Part shown: piece after piece, positions 46,622 to 56,776 of the stretch
Layout of the letters: every line of letters starts with the position of its first letter
Position numbering within the stretch: position 1 is the first letter of the stretch
Assembly (NCBI GenBank): GCA_022827885.1
Contig: JAJEIP010000007.1
Span: forward strand, 62,001-126,000
Length of the DNA stretch: 64,000 nucleotides
Source of the DNA: Candidatus Poribacteria bacterium
Lineage (GTDB): Bacteria; Poribacteria; WGA-4E; WGA-3G
Reading direction: 5' to 3'
Translations under genes and position numbers: made by a program
The notes under the pieces: generated by a model
What the model saw: the letters and a program-made list of their open reading frames with translations, nothing else
Databases searched by the model: none
What the model was told of the DNA's origin: nothing

Positions 46622-48187
46622 TTAAAAAATCGTAATTTCAAGTTGGTTGAGCGTCTGGAGCACATCTACTGCGTATTCCATAAGATTGTCCGTCTCCAAG
46701 GTGCTTCCACCGAGTTGAATGTGGTTCGCATCAGCGATAACCTGATCCAATGTTGGATCCATTTGTACCCATTTACCGACATAGACTTCGGGCCAGAAAT
46801 GGTAATAGAAGGCATCCTTCGCGAATACGATACCGGAGCAGATACGTGCGGGAATGCCAGCGGCACGCGCCAGCGCGATAAATAACACTGTATGTTCCGT
46901 GCAATCCCCAGCGCGTGATTGTAGCACTGTTAATGACGAATCAAAGCCTCCGCTCATCTTTTTGTCGTTAATAGCGGCATAAACCCACCGACATAATTTT
47001 TCCGCGGCACGCCATGAATTGACCTCGTTCTCCAAAATCTCTTCAGTCTTTGCCTGAATATCGGGGTGATCGGCTTGAATATAGGCACTCGCGGCAAGGA
47101 ATTCACCTTCCCCGTTCTGAACCGGGAGATTCGGACACTCTTCAGCGACAATTGATGGAACCTGAATGGAAAGTTTGTAGGAGGGGTTTGTAACTCCGAT
47201 TCCACTATAATCCGCCTCAAGTTTCTGTCGAGGCGTAGACATAACAACTTCAGTGACGTTCCCTGTTGGGAGTTTCACTGCTGCCTCAAGGTGTCTTGCT
47301 TTTGGGATCGGTAGCTTGCCAGCGGGAAGGATCCGCGTTTTTAAGATGACATCAACTTCTTCGATACCCACAAGAGCAGTTTCTTTGTCGGTCTTTTCCG
47401 TTACCATGGAAAGCCCCATCAACGGCACCTCTGTCCGATAGGTTACGCCGTCGGTATCAATCCACAGTTTCGCAGTAATGCCGTTCATCACATCCAACGT
47501 TTGCTTCAGAACGTAGACCTGCTTTTCCCTCGATTGATAGGTTAAAGTCTCTTCCCTTAAAACCTCAATGTCCGTTTTCACAGGCTTCAGGAGATCGAAA
47601 ATAAATGTATGAAAGGTCCGTTTATCGCCCGTTTTAAGCCCCTCCTGGGTTAACAGTGATGCCACGCCTGTATGCTCAGAAATGGTGCCCGGTGGCACTG
47701 GAATTTCTGACGTAGTGGTTTCACCATTGAGTGTTGTTTTAACGTGGGCGATTCCATCCACAATCCGTCCTTCGATCTGCTTTAAACCAGATTCATTAGA
47801 GGTCAGAAGAAAATGACGCGGCATTAAGTCAGGACCCGTGTATTCAACGCGCGTAATTTCAACCGTTATGTCGGTCCCGAGTGCCTTAAAGTTCATAACT
47901 ATATCGGTTTTGTTCCGAGCGAGCTGTTCGCCTTGATGTTCAGTTCCTTCAATAGACGTGTGCATGTAACCGATTTTGGTGTTCATCAGGGTAAGGTTGT
48001 ACCAATGTTCTATAGACATGTCACCCCTCTGGGATTCCCAAAGGTTGTTCTGGAATGTATCTTGTTTTTCGCCTGTGGTGTCCGCCGGTGTCGCTGCTTG
48101 CAAGCCAATATTAAGAAGTATCGCTGCCTGGCATACAAACATCAGGCAGCGCAGATGATAAAACTTCAAAGGCTTTAATAATATCAT
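46622..48187 (-). CDS. Transglutaminase-like domain protein
   Basis: QSRAGDCTEHTVLFIALARAAGIPARICSGIVFAKDAFYYHFWPEVYVGKWVQMDPTLDQ. Confidence 0.93.
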   Translation of the reverse strand: MILLKPLKFYHLRCLMFVCQAAILLNIGLQAATPADTTGEKQDTFQNNLWESQRGDMSIEHWYNLTLMNTKIGYMHTSIEGTEHQGEQLARNKTDIVMNFKALGTDITVEITRVEYTGPDLMPRHFLLTSNESGLKQIEGRIVDGIAHVKTTLNGETTTSEIPVPPGTISEHTGVASLLTQEGLKTGDKRTFHTFIFDLLKPVKTDIEVLREETLTYQSREKQVYVLKQTLDVMNGITAKLWIDTDGVTYRTEVPLMGLSMVTEKTDKETALVGIEEVDVILKTRILPAGKLPIPKARHLEAAVKLPTGNVTEVVMSTPRQKLEADYSGIGVTNPSYKLSIQVPSIVAEECPNLPVQNGEGEFLAASAYIQADHPDIQAKTEEILENEVNSWRAAEKLCRWVYAAINDKKMSGGFDSSLTVLQSRAGDCTEHTVLFIALARAAGIPARICSGIVFAKDAFYYHFWPEVYVGKWVQMDPTLDQVIADANHIQLGGSTLETDNLMEYAVDVLQTLNQLEITIF

Positions 48188-48327
48188 AATAAACTACGAC
48201 TCCTCACGAAATATGCCAAACAACACAACTATCACCTGTTATGTCGTTTCTGTAGCGTGTTTGATTGATGATATTAATTATACCTGATAGGTGGGCTTAT
48301 GTCAAGTCCGCAGCGGCAGCAATACGG

Positions 48328-48903
48328 TCATACACGAGTTGCCATAGCAACGGTATGGGTGTGGCGTTGTTTGACCTTGTCATAGTTTCCAAATATATTC
48401 AGAAAGTTACGCTTGATGAATGGTCGAAGGCCTGAAATGGTAACAACATAAAGTCGCCCATTCGGTTTGAGATGCCGCTTCGCGTCGGTCAGAAAAATTT
48501 GTAGGAGTTCCTTACCGACATTGGCAGGTAGATTAGAGGCAATGAGATCGAATTGAATATCGGGGAGATGGCTAAAACCGTTGCTCAGCAGGACGTGACA
48601 ATTCTGGAGTTGATTCTGTTTTGCGTTTTTACGGGCATAGTCAACGGCTACGAAATCCTTATCCACCATATAGACGGTTGCCGTTTGTGCACATTTCGCG
48701 AGTGTGATACCGATGGCACCATATCCACACCCGAGGTCGAGACAGGTGTCGCCTTCCTGAACGTCCAGATGCTCAATCAACAGGTGTGTTCCTGCATCAA
48801 TCGCTTTTGGTGAGAAAAGCCCCCACGTTGCGGAAAAGGTAAGGGGTATCCCACGCAGTTCCGCTCGGAAGTTAACTTCTCGTGGAAAGGAATCTACTGC
48901 CAT
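48328..48903 (-). CDS. Class I SAM methyltransferase (RsmC/MTS-like)
   Basis: TWGLFSPKAIDAGTHLLIEHLDVQEGDTCLDLGCGYGAIGI; LIASNLPANVGKE. Confidence 0.9.
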   Translation of the reverse strand: MAVDSFPREVNFRAELRGIPLTFSATWGLFSPKAIDAGTHLLIEHLDVQEGDTCLDLGCGYGAIGITLAKCAQTATVYMVDKDFVAVDYARKNAKQNQLQNCHVLLSNGFSHLPDIQFDLIASNLPANVGKELLQIFLTDAKRHLKPNGRLYVVTISGLRPFIKRNFLNIFGNYDKVKQRHTHTVAMATRV

Positions 48904-49856
48904 TTTATCAGGACTCCGAGTGCATCACCGGGAGTATTCCAGAGCAGGTCAAACGCATCTTTCGCTTCGGTATAATGGAAACGATGGGTGATCATCTCAG
49001 ATGCGTGAATCTCCTTGTTCTGTATCTTTTGCAAGGCGCGTGCTGCAATCTGAGAGCGAGGTTCGTCGGTTAAGATACCTGCCACGAGACGTTTGCTCAT
49101 CATCTTTGAGGAATGTAAGGGTAAGGGTGCCTGTTGGTAGAGTGCGATGAGCTGGATAATCCCGAACCGACGTGTCATATCTTGCGCCTGCTCGAAGGAT
49201 TTGACCCCGGCATATCCACCGACACAATCGATCACCAGATCAGCGCCTTTGCCACCCGTGAGCCCCAGAACTGCTTCCACCGGATCTACGTCCTCAACGT
49301 TTATGACGGTATTGGCACCAAGTTTCGCCGACAATTCACATCGGAGTGGCAACGCATCCACGGTTATAATTCGCGCCGGATTGTAGCCTTGTAACACCTG
49401 CATCATAAGGCTTCCGACCAAGCCTTGTCCGAGAATAACGATGGTATCTTCGGCTTTAACGCCGGACGAATCTGACCAAGCGATAGCACTGGTTGCAAGC
49501 GGTAGAAAAGTCCCTTCCTCAAAACTCACGCCGTCAAGAAGCGGGACGATGCGTCCCTCCGTTGCGTTCGGTTCAGCGACGACATATTCCGCGTGTGGTG
49601 CCACCACCATGACGCGTTGACCGACCTGATAATCTTCTACCTCTGCGCCAACTGCCTCCACAACGCCTGTGAGTGAGTACCCCATAATTGCGGGTGAAAC
49701 TGCATCTTCTCGGATATACCGCCGAAACAATTCGGAGCCTCGGCTGATTAAGGTCGTGTCCGTCTGTACTCGAACCTGTTGCGCATTGATTTCCGGCATC
49801 GGCACCTCTTCCAATTGGATGTTGCCGAAACCTTCTGGCTTAGTTACTCGAATCAT
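48894..49856 (-). CDS. Zinc-binding alcohol dehydrogenase family protein
   Basis: MDR fold: VILGQGLVGSLMMQVL; start MIRVTKPEGFGN at the CCACAAGGAAAAATAAAAATG motif. Confidence 0.9.
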   Translation of the reverse strand: MIRVTKPEGFGNIQLEEVPMPEINAQQVRVQTDTTLISRGSELFRRYIREDAVSPAIMGYSLTGVVEAVGAEVEDYQVGQRVMVVAPHAEYVVAEPNATEGRIVPLLDGVSFEEGTFLPLATSAIAWSDSSGVKAEDTIVILGQGLVGSLMMQVLQGYNPARIITVDALPLRCELSAKLGANTVINVEDVDPVEAVLGLTGGKGADLVIDCVGGYAGVKSFEQAQDMTRRFGIIQLIALYQQAPLPLHSSKMMSKRLVAGILTDEPRSQIAARALQKIQNKEIHASEMITHRFHYTEAKDAFDLLWNTPGDALGVLIKWQ

Positions 49857-49967
49857 TTTTATTTTTCCTTGTGGATAAGTGACGGGGTCTGTGATTTGTG
49901 AGTTTGCAGACCCCCTTTCATCTTTCACCAAAAGTCATCGTGAAACGAAGTGGAACGATACCCAGAT

Positions 49968-51305
49968 TTAATAGTTAAAAAGACGTTTGGCTAAATCCTG
50001 ACGCGTGACAGGTTTGTCGAGAGACATCAGATAGATGTGGAACGTATCACTCCTATCGGAAACATACGCGAGATAGCGTCCATCCGGCGAAAAGGCGGGT
50101 TGAATAGACCTGCCGATGTCGCTGGTAATCCGCCGTTCATTTTTACCATCTGCATCAATGAGATAGATCTCCCAGTCGCCTTCTCTGGCAGACACATACG
50201 CAATCGTTTTTCCGTCAGGCGACACCGTGGGATTGTAACAACCGTAACGATTCGGGTTGAAATGTTTCTCGTTTTTTCCGTCAATATCTATGGTGTAAAG
50301 TTGGTTTTTTTCGTTTCGAGAGGAGACAAATATAATCCGCTTTCCGTCCGGAAAGAACGCGGGACTGCCGTCATCGGTTTCATTAAAGGTGATACGTCTC
50401 GGCTGAATGTCTTCTGGTGTGAGTTGTGCGAGATCGAGTCCTGCCAAATCCAGGAGATATAATTCGAGATTTCCATCTACGTTGGATTCATAAACAACCT
50501 GATCGCCAGCAGGCGATGTCCGAGGCACGCGGGCACCGAAGCTTACAGGTAAAACGGTTCGCGTTATTTTGCTATGAATATGTGTTATATGGAACCCGGC
50601 GTAGATCGGCGTGGAGCCGCTGCTTTGGATGACAACTTTAACTTCGCGAGATGATTTCGGTTCGGAGCTATAAAACAGATAGTTTGGGGTCTTGAGGAAT
50701 GCGGGTGAACTATCGTTGAAATCTGTTGTGAAGGTTACACGCCGTTGGATACGCCCATTTAAGTCCATTAAATAGATTTCGCCGTTGTCGAGTCGAAAGG
50801 AGGCAAAGGCGATTTGTGTGCCATCGGGTGAGAAGGTGGGTGAATAGTTATCCGAATCGCCACGGGTCAACCGCTTTGTATGATACGTGTCTCCCACGAG
50901 TTCAATGATCTGGCGCAGGACCTCAGGATCCAGTGTACTCCGCTGAACGAGGCGTAGCACCCGAAAAGCGGAACCTCTATCACCGAATTTTAAATAGGTC
51001 CGTGCCAATTCAAGTCGTGCTGCGGTCCGTTCTTCGGGTTGTGCGGCATACAGTTGTGAAGCCTTCTGTAGCTCGGTAACCGCATCGTTGTAGCGCCCTA
51101 AGTCATTGTAGGCTTTTCCCAATAACATCCGTGCCTTCGGGTCCTCTGGGGCTGTTTCGATAAAAGCCTCGAGTTCTGTTACTGCCGCTTGTGGGGTTCC
51201 AGCGTTCAGAAGTTCTTCACTCTTTTTAAGAACCGCTGTATCATCTTGGCACCCCATCATCAAGACAACAAAAAGGACACTACACTGAACGATTATTTTA
51301 ACCAT
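49968..51305 (-). CDS. TPR + TolB-like beta-propeller (PD40) lipoprotein
   Basis: Lipobox MMGC; TPR; repeats YSPTFSPDGTQIAFASF, YNPTVSPDGKTIAYVS, IQPAFSPDGRYLAYVS. Confidence 0.9.
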   Translation of the reverse strand: MVKIIVQCSVLFVVLMMGCQDDTAVLKKSEELLNAGTPQAAVTELEAFIETAPEDPKARMLLGKAYNDLGRYNDAVTELQKASQLYAAQPEERTAARLELARTYLKFGDRGSAFRVLRLVQRSTLDPEVLRQIIELVGDTYHTKRLTRGDSDNYSPTFSPDGTQIAFASFRLDNGEIYLMDLNGRIQRRVTFTTDFNDSSPAFLKTPNYLFYSSEPKSSREVKVVIQSSGSTPIYAGFHITHIHSKITRTVLPVSFGARVPRTSPAGDQVVYESNVDGNLELYLLDLAGLDLAQLTPEDIQPRRITFNETDDGSPAFFPDGKRIIFVSSRNEKNQLYTIDIDGKNEKHFNPNRYGCYNPTVSPDGKTIAYVSAREGDWEIYLIDADGKNERRITSDIGRSIQPAFSPDGRYLAYVSDRSDTFHIYLMSLDKPVTRQDLAKRLFNY

Positions 51306-51452
51306 AGACTTCTGAAATAAGGATATGTATGGCATGGCATCAAAACCCAAGCCTGCAACAATACGCAAAAACACCCAAGCAAAAACACGCAGGCGACTCG
51401 AACACAAAGAACACCAAGATACAGATAACTGATACTTATCCGCAAGGCACAT

Positions 51453-51899
51453 TTAAAATCTACGCCTGCCTCTCCATCCATCGCCGACTGCGTAGAGCCA
51501 ACATAAAATTCCTTGGACAGACGCACTGATTTTCAACTTCCACGAAGGTCGGTACATCAACTTTTCGCCATCATCGAACGTCCAGATGTGAATTGAATAC
51601 GGCTCTTGTGCTTCCGAGCTTTCAGTTCCGTCTGTTGAGGGGTTCTCCTGGGTTGCGGGTTTGAACCGCCTTAAATCATCCCATCCTGTAACGGGCAGTG
51701 AATTGAGATAGAAAATACCGATTGCAGAAGCGAAAATGGCAAACAGGACAATCGCCTTCGGAAATTGCCCTAAATAGAGTTGACCGAGTCCTGGAAGCAT
51801 TGCGGAGAGGACCATCGCAACAAATGAACGGGCAGGCGGTTTCTCTTCCCTGCCCCCAAAATTGCTGGCGGCGACACGCGTATTTGCTGGGTCTACCAT
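51453..51899 (-). CDS. Small membrane protein (DUF5683-like N-terminus)
   Basis: SFVAMVLSAMLPGLGQLYLGQFPKAIVLFAIF. Confidence 0.65.
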   Translation of the reverse strand: MVDPANTRVAASNFGGREEKPPARSFVAMVLSAMLPGLGQLYLGQFPKAIVLFAIFASAIGIFYLNSLPVTGWDDLRRFKPATQENPSTDGTESSEAQEPYSIHIWTFDDGEKLMYRPSWKLKISASVQGILCWLYAVGDGWRGRRRF

Positions 51900-51902
51900 T
51901 GA

Positions 51903-52271
51903 TTAAGATTCTCCTTGCGCCACAAGGTAGACCCCAATACAGATGATCAGAGCCCCTATGATACGAATTTTAGGGACAGATTCCTTGAACAACATCCAGG
52001 AAAACAGGATTGACAGAACATACCCAGAACTTAACATCGGATACGCAACGCTGAGTTTAACACGCGACAGGATAATCAACCAGACGAGCGTTGTGAAGCC
52101 GTATATCGCAATGCCACTGAGGATATAAGGGTTCAGGAATGCTTGGACCAATTTACCCGTAGCGTCTCGGAGGCTATTGATACGACCGATTGTATTCATG
52201 CCGTGCTTAAACAGAATCTGTCCGATGACCGTTAGTAAGACGTTGAAGAATAGCAGTAAAAAATCTTTCAT
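51903..52271 (-). CDS. EamA/SMR-like small transporter
   Basis: Four TM helices, AYPMLSSGYVLSILFSWMLFKESV. Confidence 0.85.
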   Translation of the reverse strand: MKDFLLLFFNVLLTVIGQILFKHGMNTIGRINSLRDATGKLVQAFLNPYILSGIAIYGFTTLVWLIILSRVKLSVAYPMLSSGYVLSILFSWMLFKESVPKIRIIGALIICIGVYLVAQGES

Positions 52272-52374
52272 GACCCTATTATATCACACCTCTATTCTTT
52301 TTATTACAATTTTTTCAGCCATCACCTGATTGCAAATTGAAATCACTTTAATAACAGTGAAACCCAACATTTCA

Positions 52375-54624
52375 CTATAGATTATAAAGATACGTCACTT
52401 TGATGACAATGACACGGTTTTCCAGTTGTAACTCGCGAGCGGGAGCTGTTCCAACAGTTGCATCGCCCCACGTTTCGTTATATGCAACGAAAAGGTGACT
52501 TTTTGGACTATATTCCCACCCAAAGAGAAGACTTAGCAGATACGTCTGATGAATTTCCATAGAAACGGAGCGTTCCCTATTGGCTTGCGTGAACAGCCGG
52601 AGAAACGATTCTCGCGTGAAGAGGTAAGTCGTCCGCAATGAACTGACGAAAAACCGACCGTCAATTGCCCCTTCCAAATTAAAACTCTGGGCGTAGCCGC
52701 TGTCCAATTCTATGGACAAATTGCTCCGTGGCCGGATAGTGGACTCCAGCAGGAGGCTCCGCTGTTTGCCCGCTTGTTGTCGTCTAAAGTTAAAATAGTC
52801 AGCGAAATCTACACCGATACCGATAGCAACCGGTTTTGTGGAATCGGTATCCATCTCAAACCCGTATCTGTCCGCCGTAAATACCTCTGTGAGTTCAACT
52901 TCCCGACTTCGGTCATAGTACACCGTGATGTCATCCAAGAGAATTTCCCTGAAATCCATCCCAATATTCGCACCAGCACTCCATTTGAACAGATCTTCAT
53001 CAAATTCCGGCGATAGGGACAACTCCGGATTCCGTTCTCTCCATTCCGCAAAATACGCGGGTGTATAGAGACTTTGAGAGAGACGAGCGATTAGACCCGA
53101 AAAAAATTGGTGCTTTCCCCAGTGTGGGGAATAGGAACTTCGCATAGAGACGCGTTGCCAACCACGATTGCGTTCCTTTCGGAGAAACCCTGTCTGATTA
53201 ATTTCAAAGTTCGGCGCGACCCGTTCAAACCCAATGTCGCTGCTCCAGAGATAGTTGCGCTGTGCGAAATCAACCGTCCACGCAAAGTTATCACTATCCT
53301 CACCCGGATGGAAACTCCCGGCGTATTGTCCCGTGAGGTGATACGTTTTGCCCAAAGCGAGGTTCATATCAATACCCCCCACTCGGCTATGATTCCATCC
53401 CTCACTCCCCGGCTGCTCCTTGTTCACGAATAGAACGCCAACGTTGGAACGTTTGAGGATGTCGCGTTTCACACGGATTGCGGAGAACCATGCCTGCTCC
53501 TTTTCGGACGGGGTGCTCTCGGAAAACCTGAATTCACCGGTTTGGTTTCCCAAGACGCCAACGGAGTAGTTCCCGACTTTTCCTGTAAGTTTACCCCCCC
53601 AGAGAATATTACCACGACTCCCGATACGGCGGCTGAACATCAGGTCGTAAGGCGTTTCAAAGAAACTGTTGCCTTCGACAAAAAACGGGCGTTTTTCAGG
53701 AAAACGCGTCGGGAATCGGGTCAGATTAATCTCTAATTGGTCTGCTTCAACCTGGGCGAAGTCAGGATTGACCGTAACGTTCGCCTTTAGTGCACTCGTG
53801 AGGCTGTATTGTACATCCAAACCCGTTCCGAGCTGGCGTGTGAAATCGGCATCGGTGGCACCCATACCACCGCCTAAGAGATAGGGCGAGATTTCAAAAT
53901 TTTTTCCGGTCTCGATGTCCCGAATGCCTACAATGTGTCCTAAATCAGACATTCGCGTGACAACACCGGCTTGTGTGAGCTGTTTCCACACCGTAACCTC
54001 GCTTTTCCGGCGGTTGACTCGCTCAATATCGAACCCCCAAATCTGTGTTGGTCCAGATTTATGTGAGAAGTCGGTGAACCGGAAGTTTGCGAACGGAATT
54101 TTAAACTCGGCACTCCATCCGAGTTCATCAATATTGCTTTCAACCCACCAAATGCCTTTCCAGTTGCTGTCGCGTTGGGTGTCTTCGTACCGGTAGTTAT
54201 CACTCTGGACCCCCGCTGGATTTGTGGCGAATTTATAGCCTGTGCGGTGGTCATGATGTGGATCGATGAAGAAGGAGATGACATCCGAGGCATAGAGGTC
54301 GCCGCGTCGCGTCATCCGGTTGATAATTTTATTCGGTTCTGCATCGTAACATCGGAATGCGATGTAAATGTTATGCACATCGTAAGCGATGCGAAATTCT
54401 GTGTCGTCCGTTGCGGGATTCCCGCGTGACGGTTCGAGCTGAATAAAACCGCTTTGCGGTTCTGCGTTCTCCCACACGGCATCGTCCAGTATCCCGTCAA
54501 TTCGCGGAGGTTCGCCTACAATTCGGTAGGCTTCAACGACATGTTCACCCACGCCTTCTGGGTGCGCAAAAAGGTATAGTGGATAGGCAATGAATAGCAG
54601 TAGGGCAACTACGAATTTTGGCAT
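52375..54624 (-). CDS. CBM9-like + DUF5916 outer-membrane-type protein
   Basis: EPPRIDGILDDAVWENAEPQSGFIQLEPSRGNPATDDTEFRIAYD; RFPEKRPFFVEGNSFFETPYDLMFSRRIG. Confidence 0.92.
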   Translation of the reverse strand: MPKFVVALLLFIAYPLYLFAHPEGVGEHVVEAYRIVGEPPRIDGILDDAVWENAEPQSGFIQLEPSRGNPATDDTEFRIAYDVHNIYIAFRCYDAEPNKIINRMTRRGDLYASDVISFFIDPHHDHRTGYKFATNPAGVQSDNYRYEDTQRDSNWKGIWWVESNIDELGWSAEFKIPFANFRFTDFSHKSGPTQIWGFDIERVNRRKSEVTVWKQLTQAGVVTRMSDLGHIVGIRDIETGKNFEISPYLLGGGMGATDADFTRQLGTGLDVQYSLTSALKANVTVNPDFAQVEADQLEINLTRFPTRFPEKRPFFVEGNSFFETPYDLMFSRRIGSRGNILWGGKLTGKVGNYSVGVLGNQTGEFRFSESTPSEKEQAWFSAIRVKRDILKRSNVGVLFVNKEQPGSEGWNHSRVGGIDMNLALGKTYHLTGQYAGSFHPGEDSDNFAWTVDFAQRNYLWSSDIGFERVAPNFEINQTGFLRKERNRGWQRVSMRSSYSPHWGKHQFFSGLIARLSQSLYTPAYFAEWRERNPELSLSPEFDEDLFKWSAGANIGMDFREILLDDITVYYDRSREVELTEVFTADRYGFEMDTDSTKPVAIGIGVDFADYFNFRRQQAGKQRSLLLESTIRPRSNLSIELDSGYAQSFNLEGAIDGRFFVSSLRTTYLFTRESFLRLFTQANRERSVSMEIHQTYLLSLLFGWEYSPKSHLFVAYNETWGDATVGTAPARELQLENRVIVIKVTYLYNL

Positions 54625-54978
54625 GCCTTACATTATAGTTAAAATCCTGGGTGTTGTCAAATTTGCCTCTCCAAGTTCGCAGGACCCCTGAATGACGACC
54701 AATTTGTTGCTTTTCCTTGAAAAAATCGTTGAATTCCTTTAAAATTCTTGAAATGTGGTTAGAAGAATGTGCCTGTTTCTTTTTCGGTATAGCGGATAGA
54801 AAAAAAGGCACGCGAAATCCTGCAGTCCACTTAAAGTTGTCCAACGATTCGTCTTCGTAGTATAAAGCGCGTCGCTCGTAATGAAATGGAGGGGTTTTTG
54901 CTTGGGTGTTTCTTAAGATTCGAGCACAGAACGTTAAAGCACAAACTCACGTCATTTAACCGCAAGGAACAATTAAAA

Positions 54979-55770
54979 ATGGTTGAACTTACACGAGAAG
55001 ACATTGAATTTTTCAGAGATGAAGGGTACTTGGTGAAACGGAACGTCCTGAACCCGGAATTGATGGAGCGGGCACGGACAAGACTTTGGGACGGTGCACC
55101 CGAAGGACGTAAACGTGAGGATCCTGAAACATGGGTCGGTCCCTTCACACCAGAGGAAGAGAACCCTGACGGAAATAACCATCGACGCGGTTTCCGGTGG
55201 AACTTCCGTGAGCCGGGTGGCGAAGATTGGATGGTTCGGCTGCTCGCTACCGATCCGAATGTCTGGCGGATGGCAGAGCAATTCTTGGGTGAGGGGAATT
55301 TGACGCAACCCGACCGTGTGCGCGGTATCTATTGCACCCTCCCTTACGGCGACATCCCGAAGAAGTCAATCGGGTGTCATGTTGACGCACATCCGTTTCA
55401 TCTCGGTGCTGTCGGTTATATTGATGATGTGCCGCCGGAAGGGGGTGGGTTTACGGTCTGGCCCGGGAGCCACAAAATCTTCTATTACGACTACCAGTCC
55501 CAATACAAGAACGAGCCGACCCCGCAATACGAAATCGACCGCGAGCGTCTCAGCAGAGAAGCCGGTGTTGAATGCTATGGGAACGCAGGGGATGTTGTCT
55601 TCTGGCACCATCGCATCGGTCATGCTGCGGGACATAACTACTCGCGACAGATCCGGCAGGCAGTGCTATACGATTTTCGGAAAACGGAATTAGAACAGAG
55701 GCAGGAAGAACCGCCTAACAAGGATATGTGGCGGGATTGGCCCGGCATCAAAGCATTGAAGTCTGATTAA
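54979..55770 (+). CDS. Phytanoyl-CoA dioxygenase (PhyH) family protein
   Basis: REDIEFFRDEGYLVKRNVL; HVDAHPFHLGAVGYIDDVPPEGGGFTVWPGSH; start at CCGCAAGGAACAATTAAAAATG. Confidence 0.93.
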   Translation: MVELTREDIEFFRDEGYLVKRNVLNPELMERARTRLWDGAPEGRKREDPETWVGPFTPEEENPDGNNHRRGFRWNFREPGGEDWMVRLLATDPNVWRMAEQFLGEGNLTQPDRVRGIYCTLPYGDIPKKSIGCHVDAHPFHLGAVGYIDDVPPEGGGFTVWPGSHKIFYYDYQSQYKNEPTPQYEIDRERLSREAGVECYGNAGDVVFWHHRIGHAAGHNYSRQIRQAVLYDFRKTELEQRQEEPPNKDMWRDWPGIKALKSD

Positions 55771-55814
55771 TCTATTGTCTCACAAGCGCGGCTTTATGAA
55801 GTTTGAGAAAATAT

Positions 55815-55902
55815 TTCGGTAATCGACGGGCAATGAATTGCCCTACTACAAGCGGGCCAGTTCGTAGTAGTGCGATTTATCGCACGTTCAGAAATTACCG
55901 AA
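55815..55902. repeat. TTCGGTAATCGACGGGCAATGAATTGCCC...ATTTATCGCACGTTCAGAAATTACCGAA repeat, copy 3
   Basis: TTCGGTAAT...ATTACCGAA ends; internal GGGCAATgAATTGCCC palindrome. Confidence 0.9.
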
Positions 55903-55924
55903 TCTTCATCCAGCCGCGTCTATT

Positions 55925-56746
55925 TTATCTCAGCCCTAATTCTTGCAGTGTGCTTGCCATCATGTCGTGAGCGATTTGCGCCTTCTCCATCCGCATGTGA
56001 GGGAACGTTTCCACCGAGATATACTTATCGTAACCGACTTTCCCTAAACTCTCTGCGAAGGTTCGGAAATCCAACTCATCTCCGTCTTCTCCGGGGATCA
56101 GGAAGGTGCTGTAGGGATACATCCCTGTTACGCCTTTTACATGACAATGCGTCGTGAGCGGTCCCAGTTTTTCAGTAACTTCGGCGATGTCTTCACCAAG
56201 ATGATAAAAATTGGTGATGTCATTGAGGGATCTCAAGGCATCAGAGCCGACGTGTTCAATCAGAAGCGTGACTTTTGAAGAGGCATCGATTGTTGTCGCT
56301 TCGTGATTGTGGATGTTCATTGTGATACCGAGTTCTTCAGCGCGTCGGCAGATCGGTTTCAGAACATCAACGAGGAGTCGCCATGCGAACGCGTCCCCAT
56401 TCTCGCCGCCATATCCCGTAAGGAAGTTAACACCCCCTGCCCCAAGTGCGATCGCCACATCTTGAAGAAGCGCGTAGTGGTCAACAGCGCCCTGCTGGTC
56501 CTCCTCTGCGAGTTGGTATAGTCCTTTCCCGGCGAACGGGTTAATGACAGAGACCTTTAACCCGCTGTCGGTTACCATCGTTTTGACCTCTTTGAGCAAG
56601 CCATCGGTGACTTCACCAGAGGGGATATGTGCCTCTGGTCCACACATCATCTCGATTGCGTCGTAGCCTGCATCGGCGAGAATCGTGATAACTTCTTGTA
56701 GGGGGATGTCTTTCATTCCACCCGCGTGATAAGAGATACCAATCAC
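55925..56746 (-). CDS. Sugar phosphate isomerase/epimerase
   Basis: MIGISYHAGGMKDIPLQEVITILADAGYDAIEMMCGPEAH. Confidence 0.9.
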   Translation of the reverse strand: MIGISYHAGGMKDIPLQEVITILADAGYDAIEMMCGPEAHIPSGEVTDGLLKEVKTMVTDSGLKVSVINPFAGKGLYQLAEEDQQGAVDHYALLQDVAIALGAGGVNFLTGYGGENGDAFAWRLLVDVLKPICRRAEELGITMNIHNHEATTIDASSKVTLLIEHVGSDALRSLNDITNFYHLGEDIAEVTEKLGPLTTHCHVKGVTGMYPYSTFLIPGEDGDELDFRTFAESLGKVGYDKYISVETFPHMRMEKAQIAHDMMASTLQELGLR

Positions 56747-56776
56747 TGCTTCAGCTCCTTCTGTCTTTTCTGATTA

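Noticed and set aside
51306-51452. N-terminal extension of the TolB-like protein
   Set aside because: Cys-rich, repeat-derived; lipoprotein signal begins at MVKIIVQCSVLFVVLMMGC.
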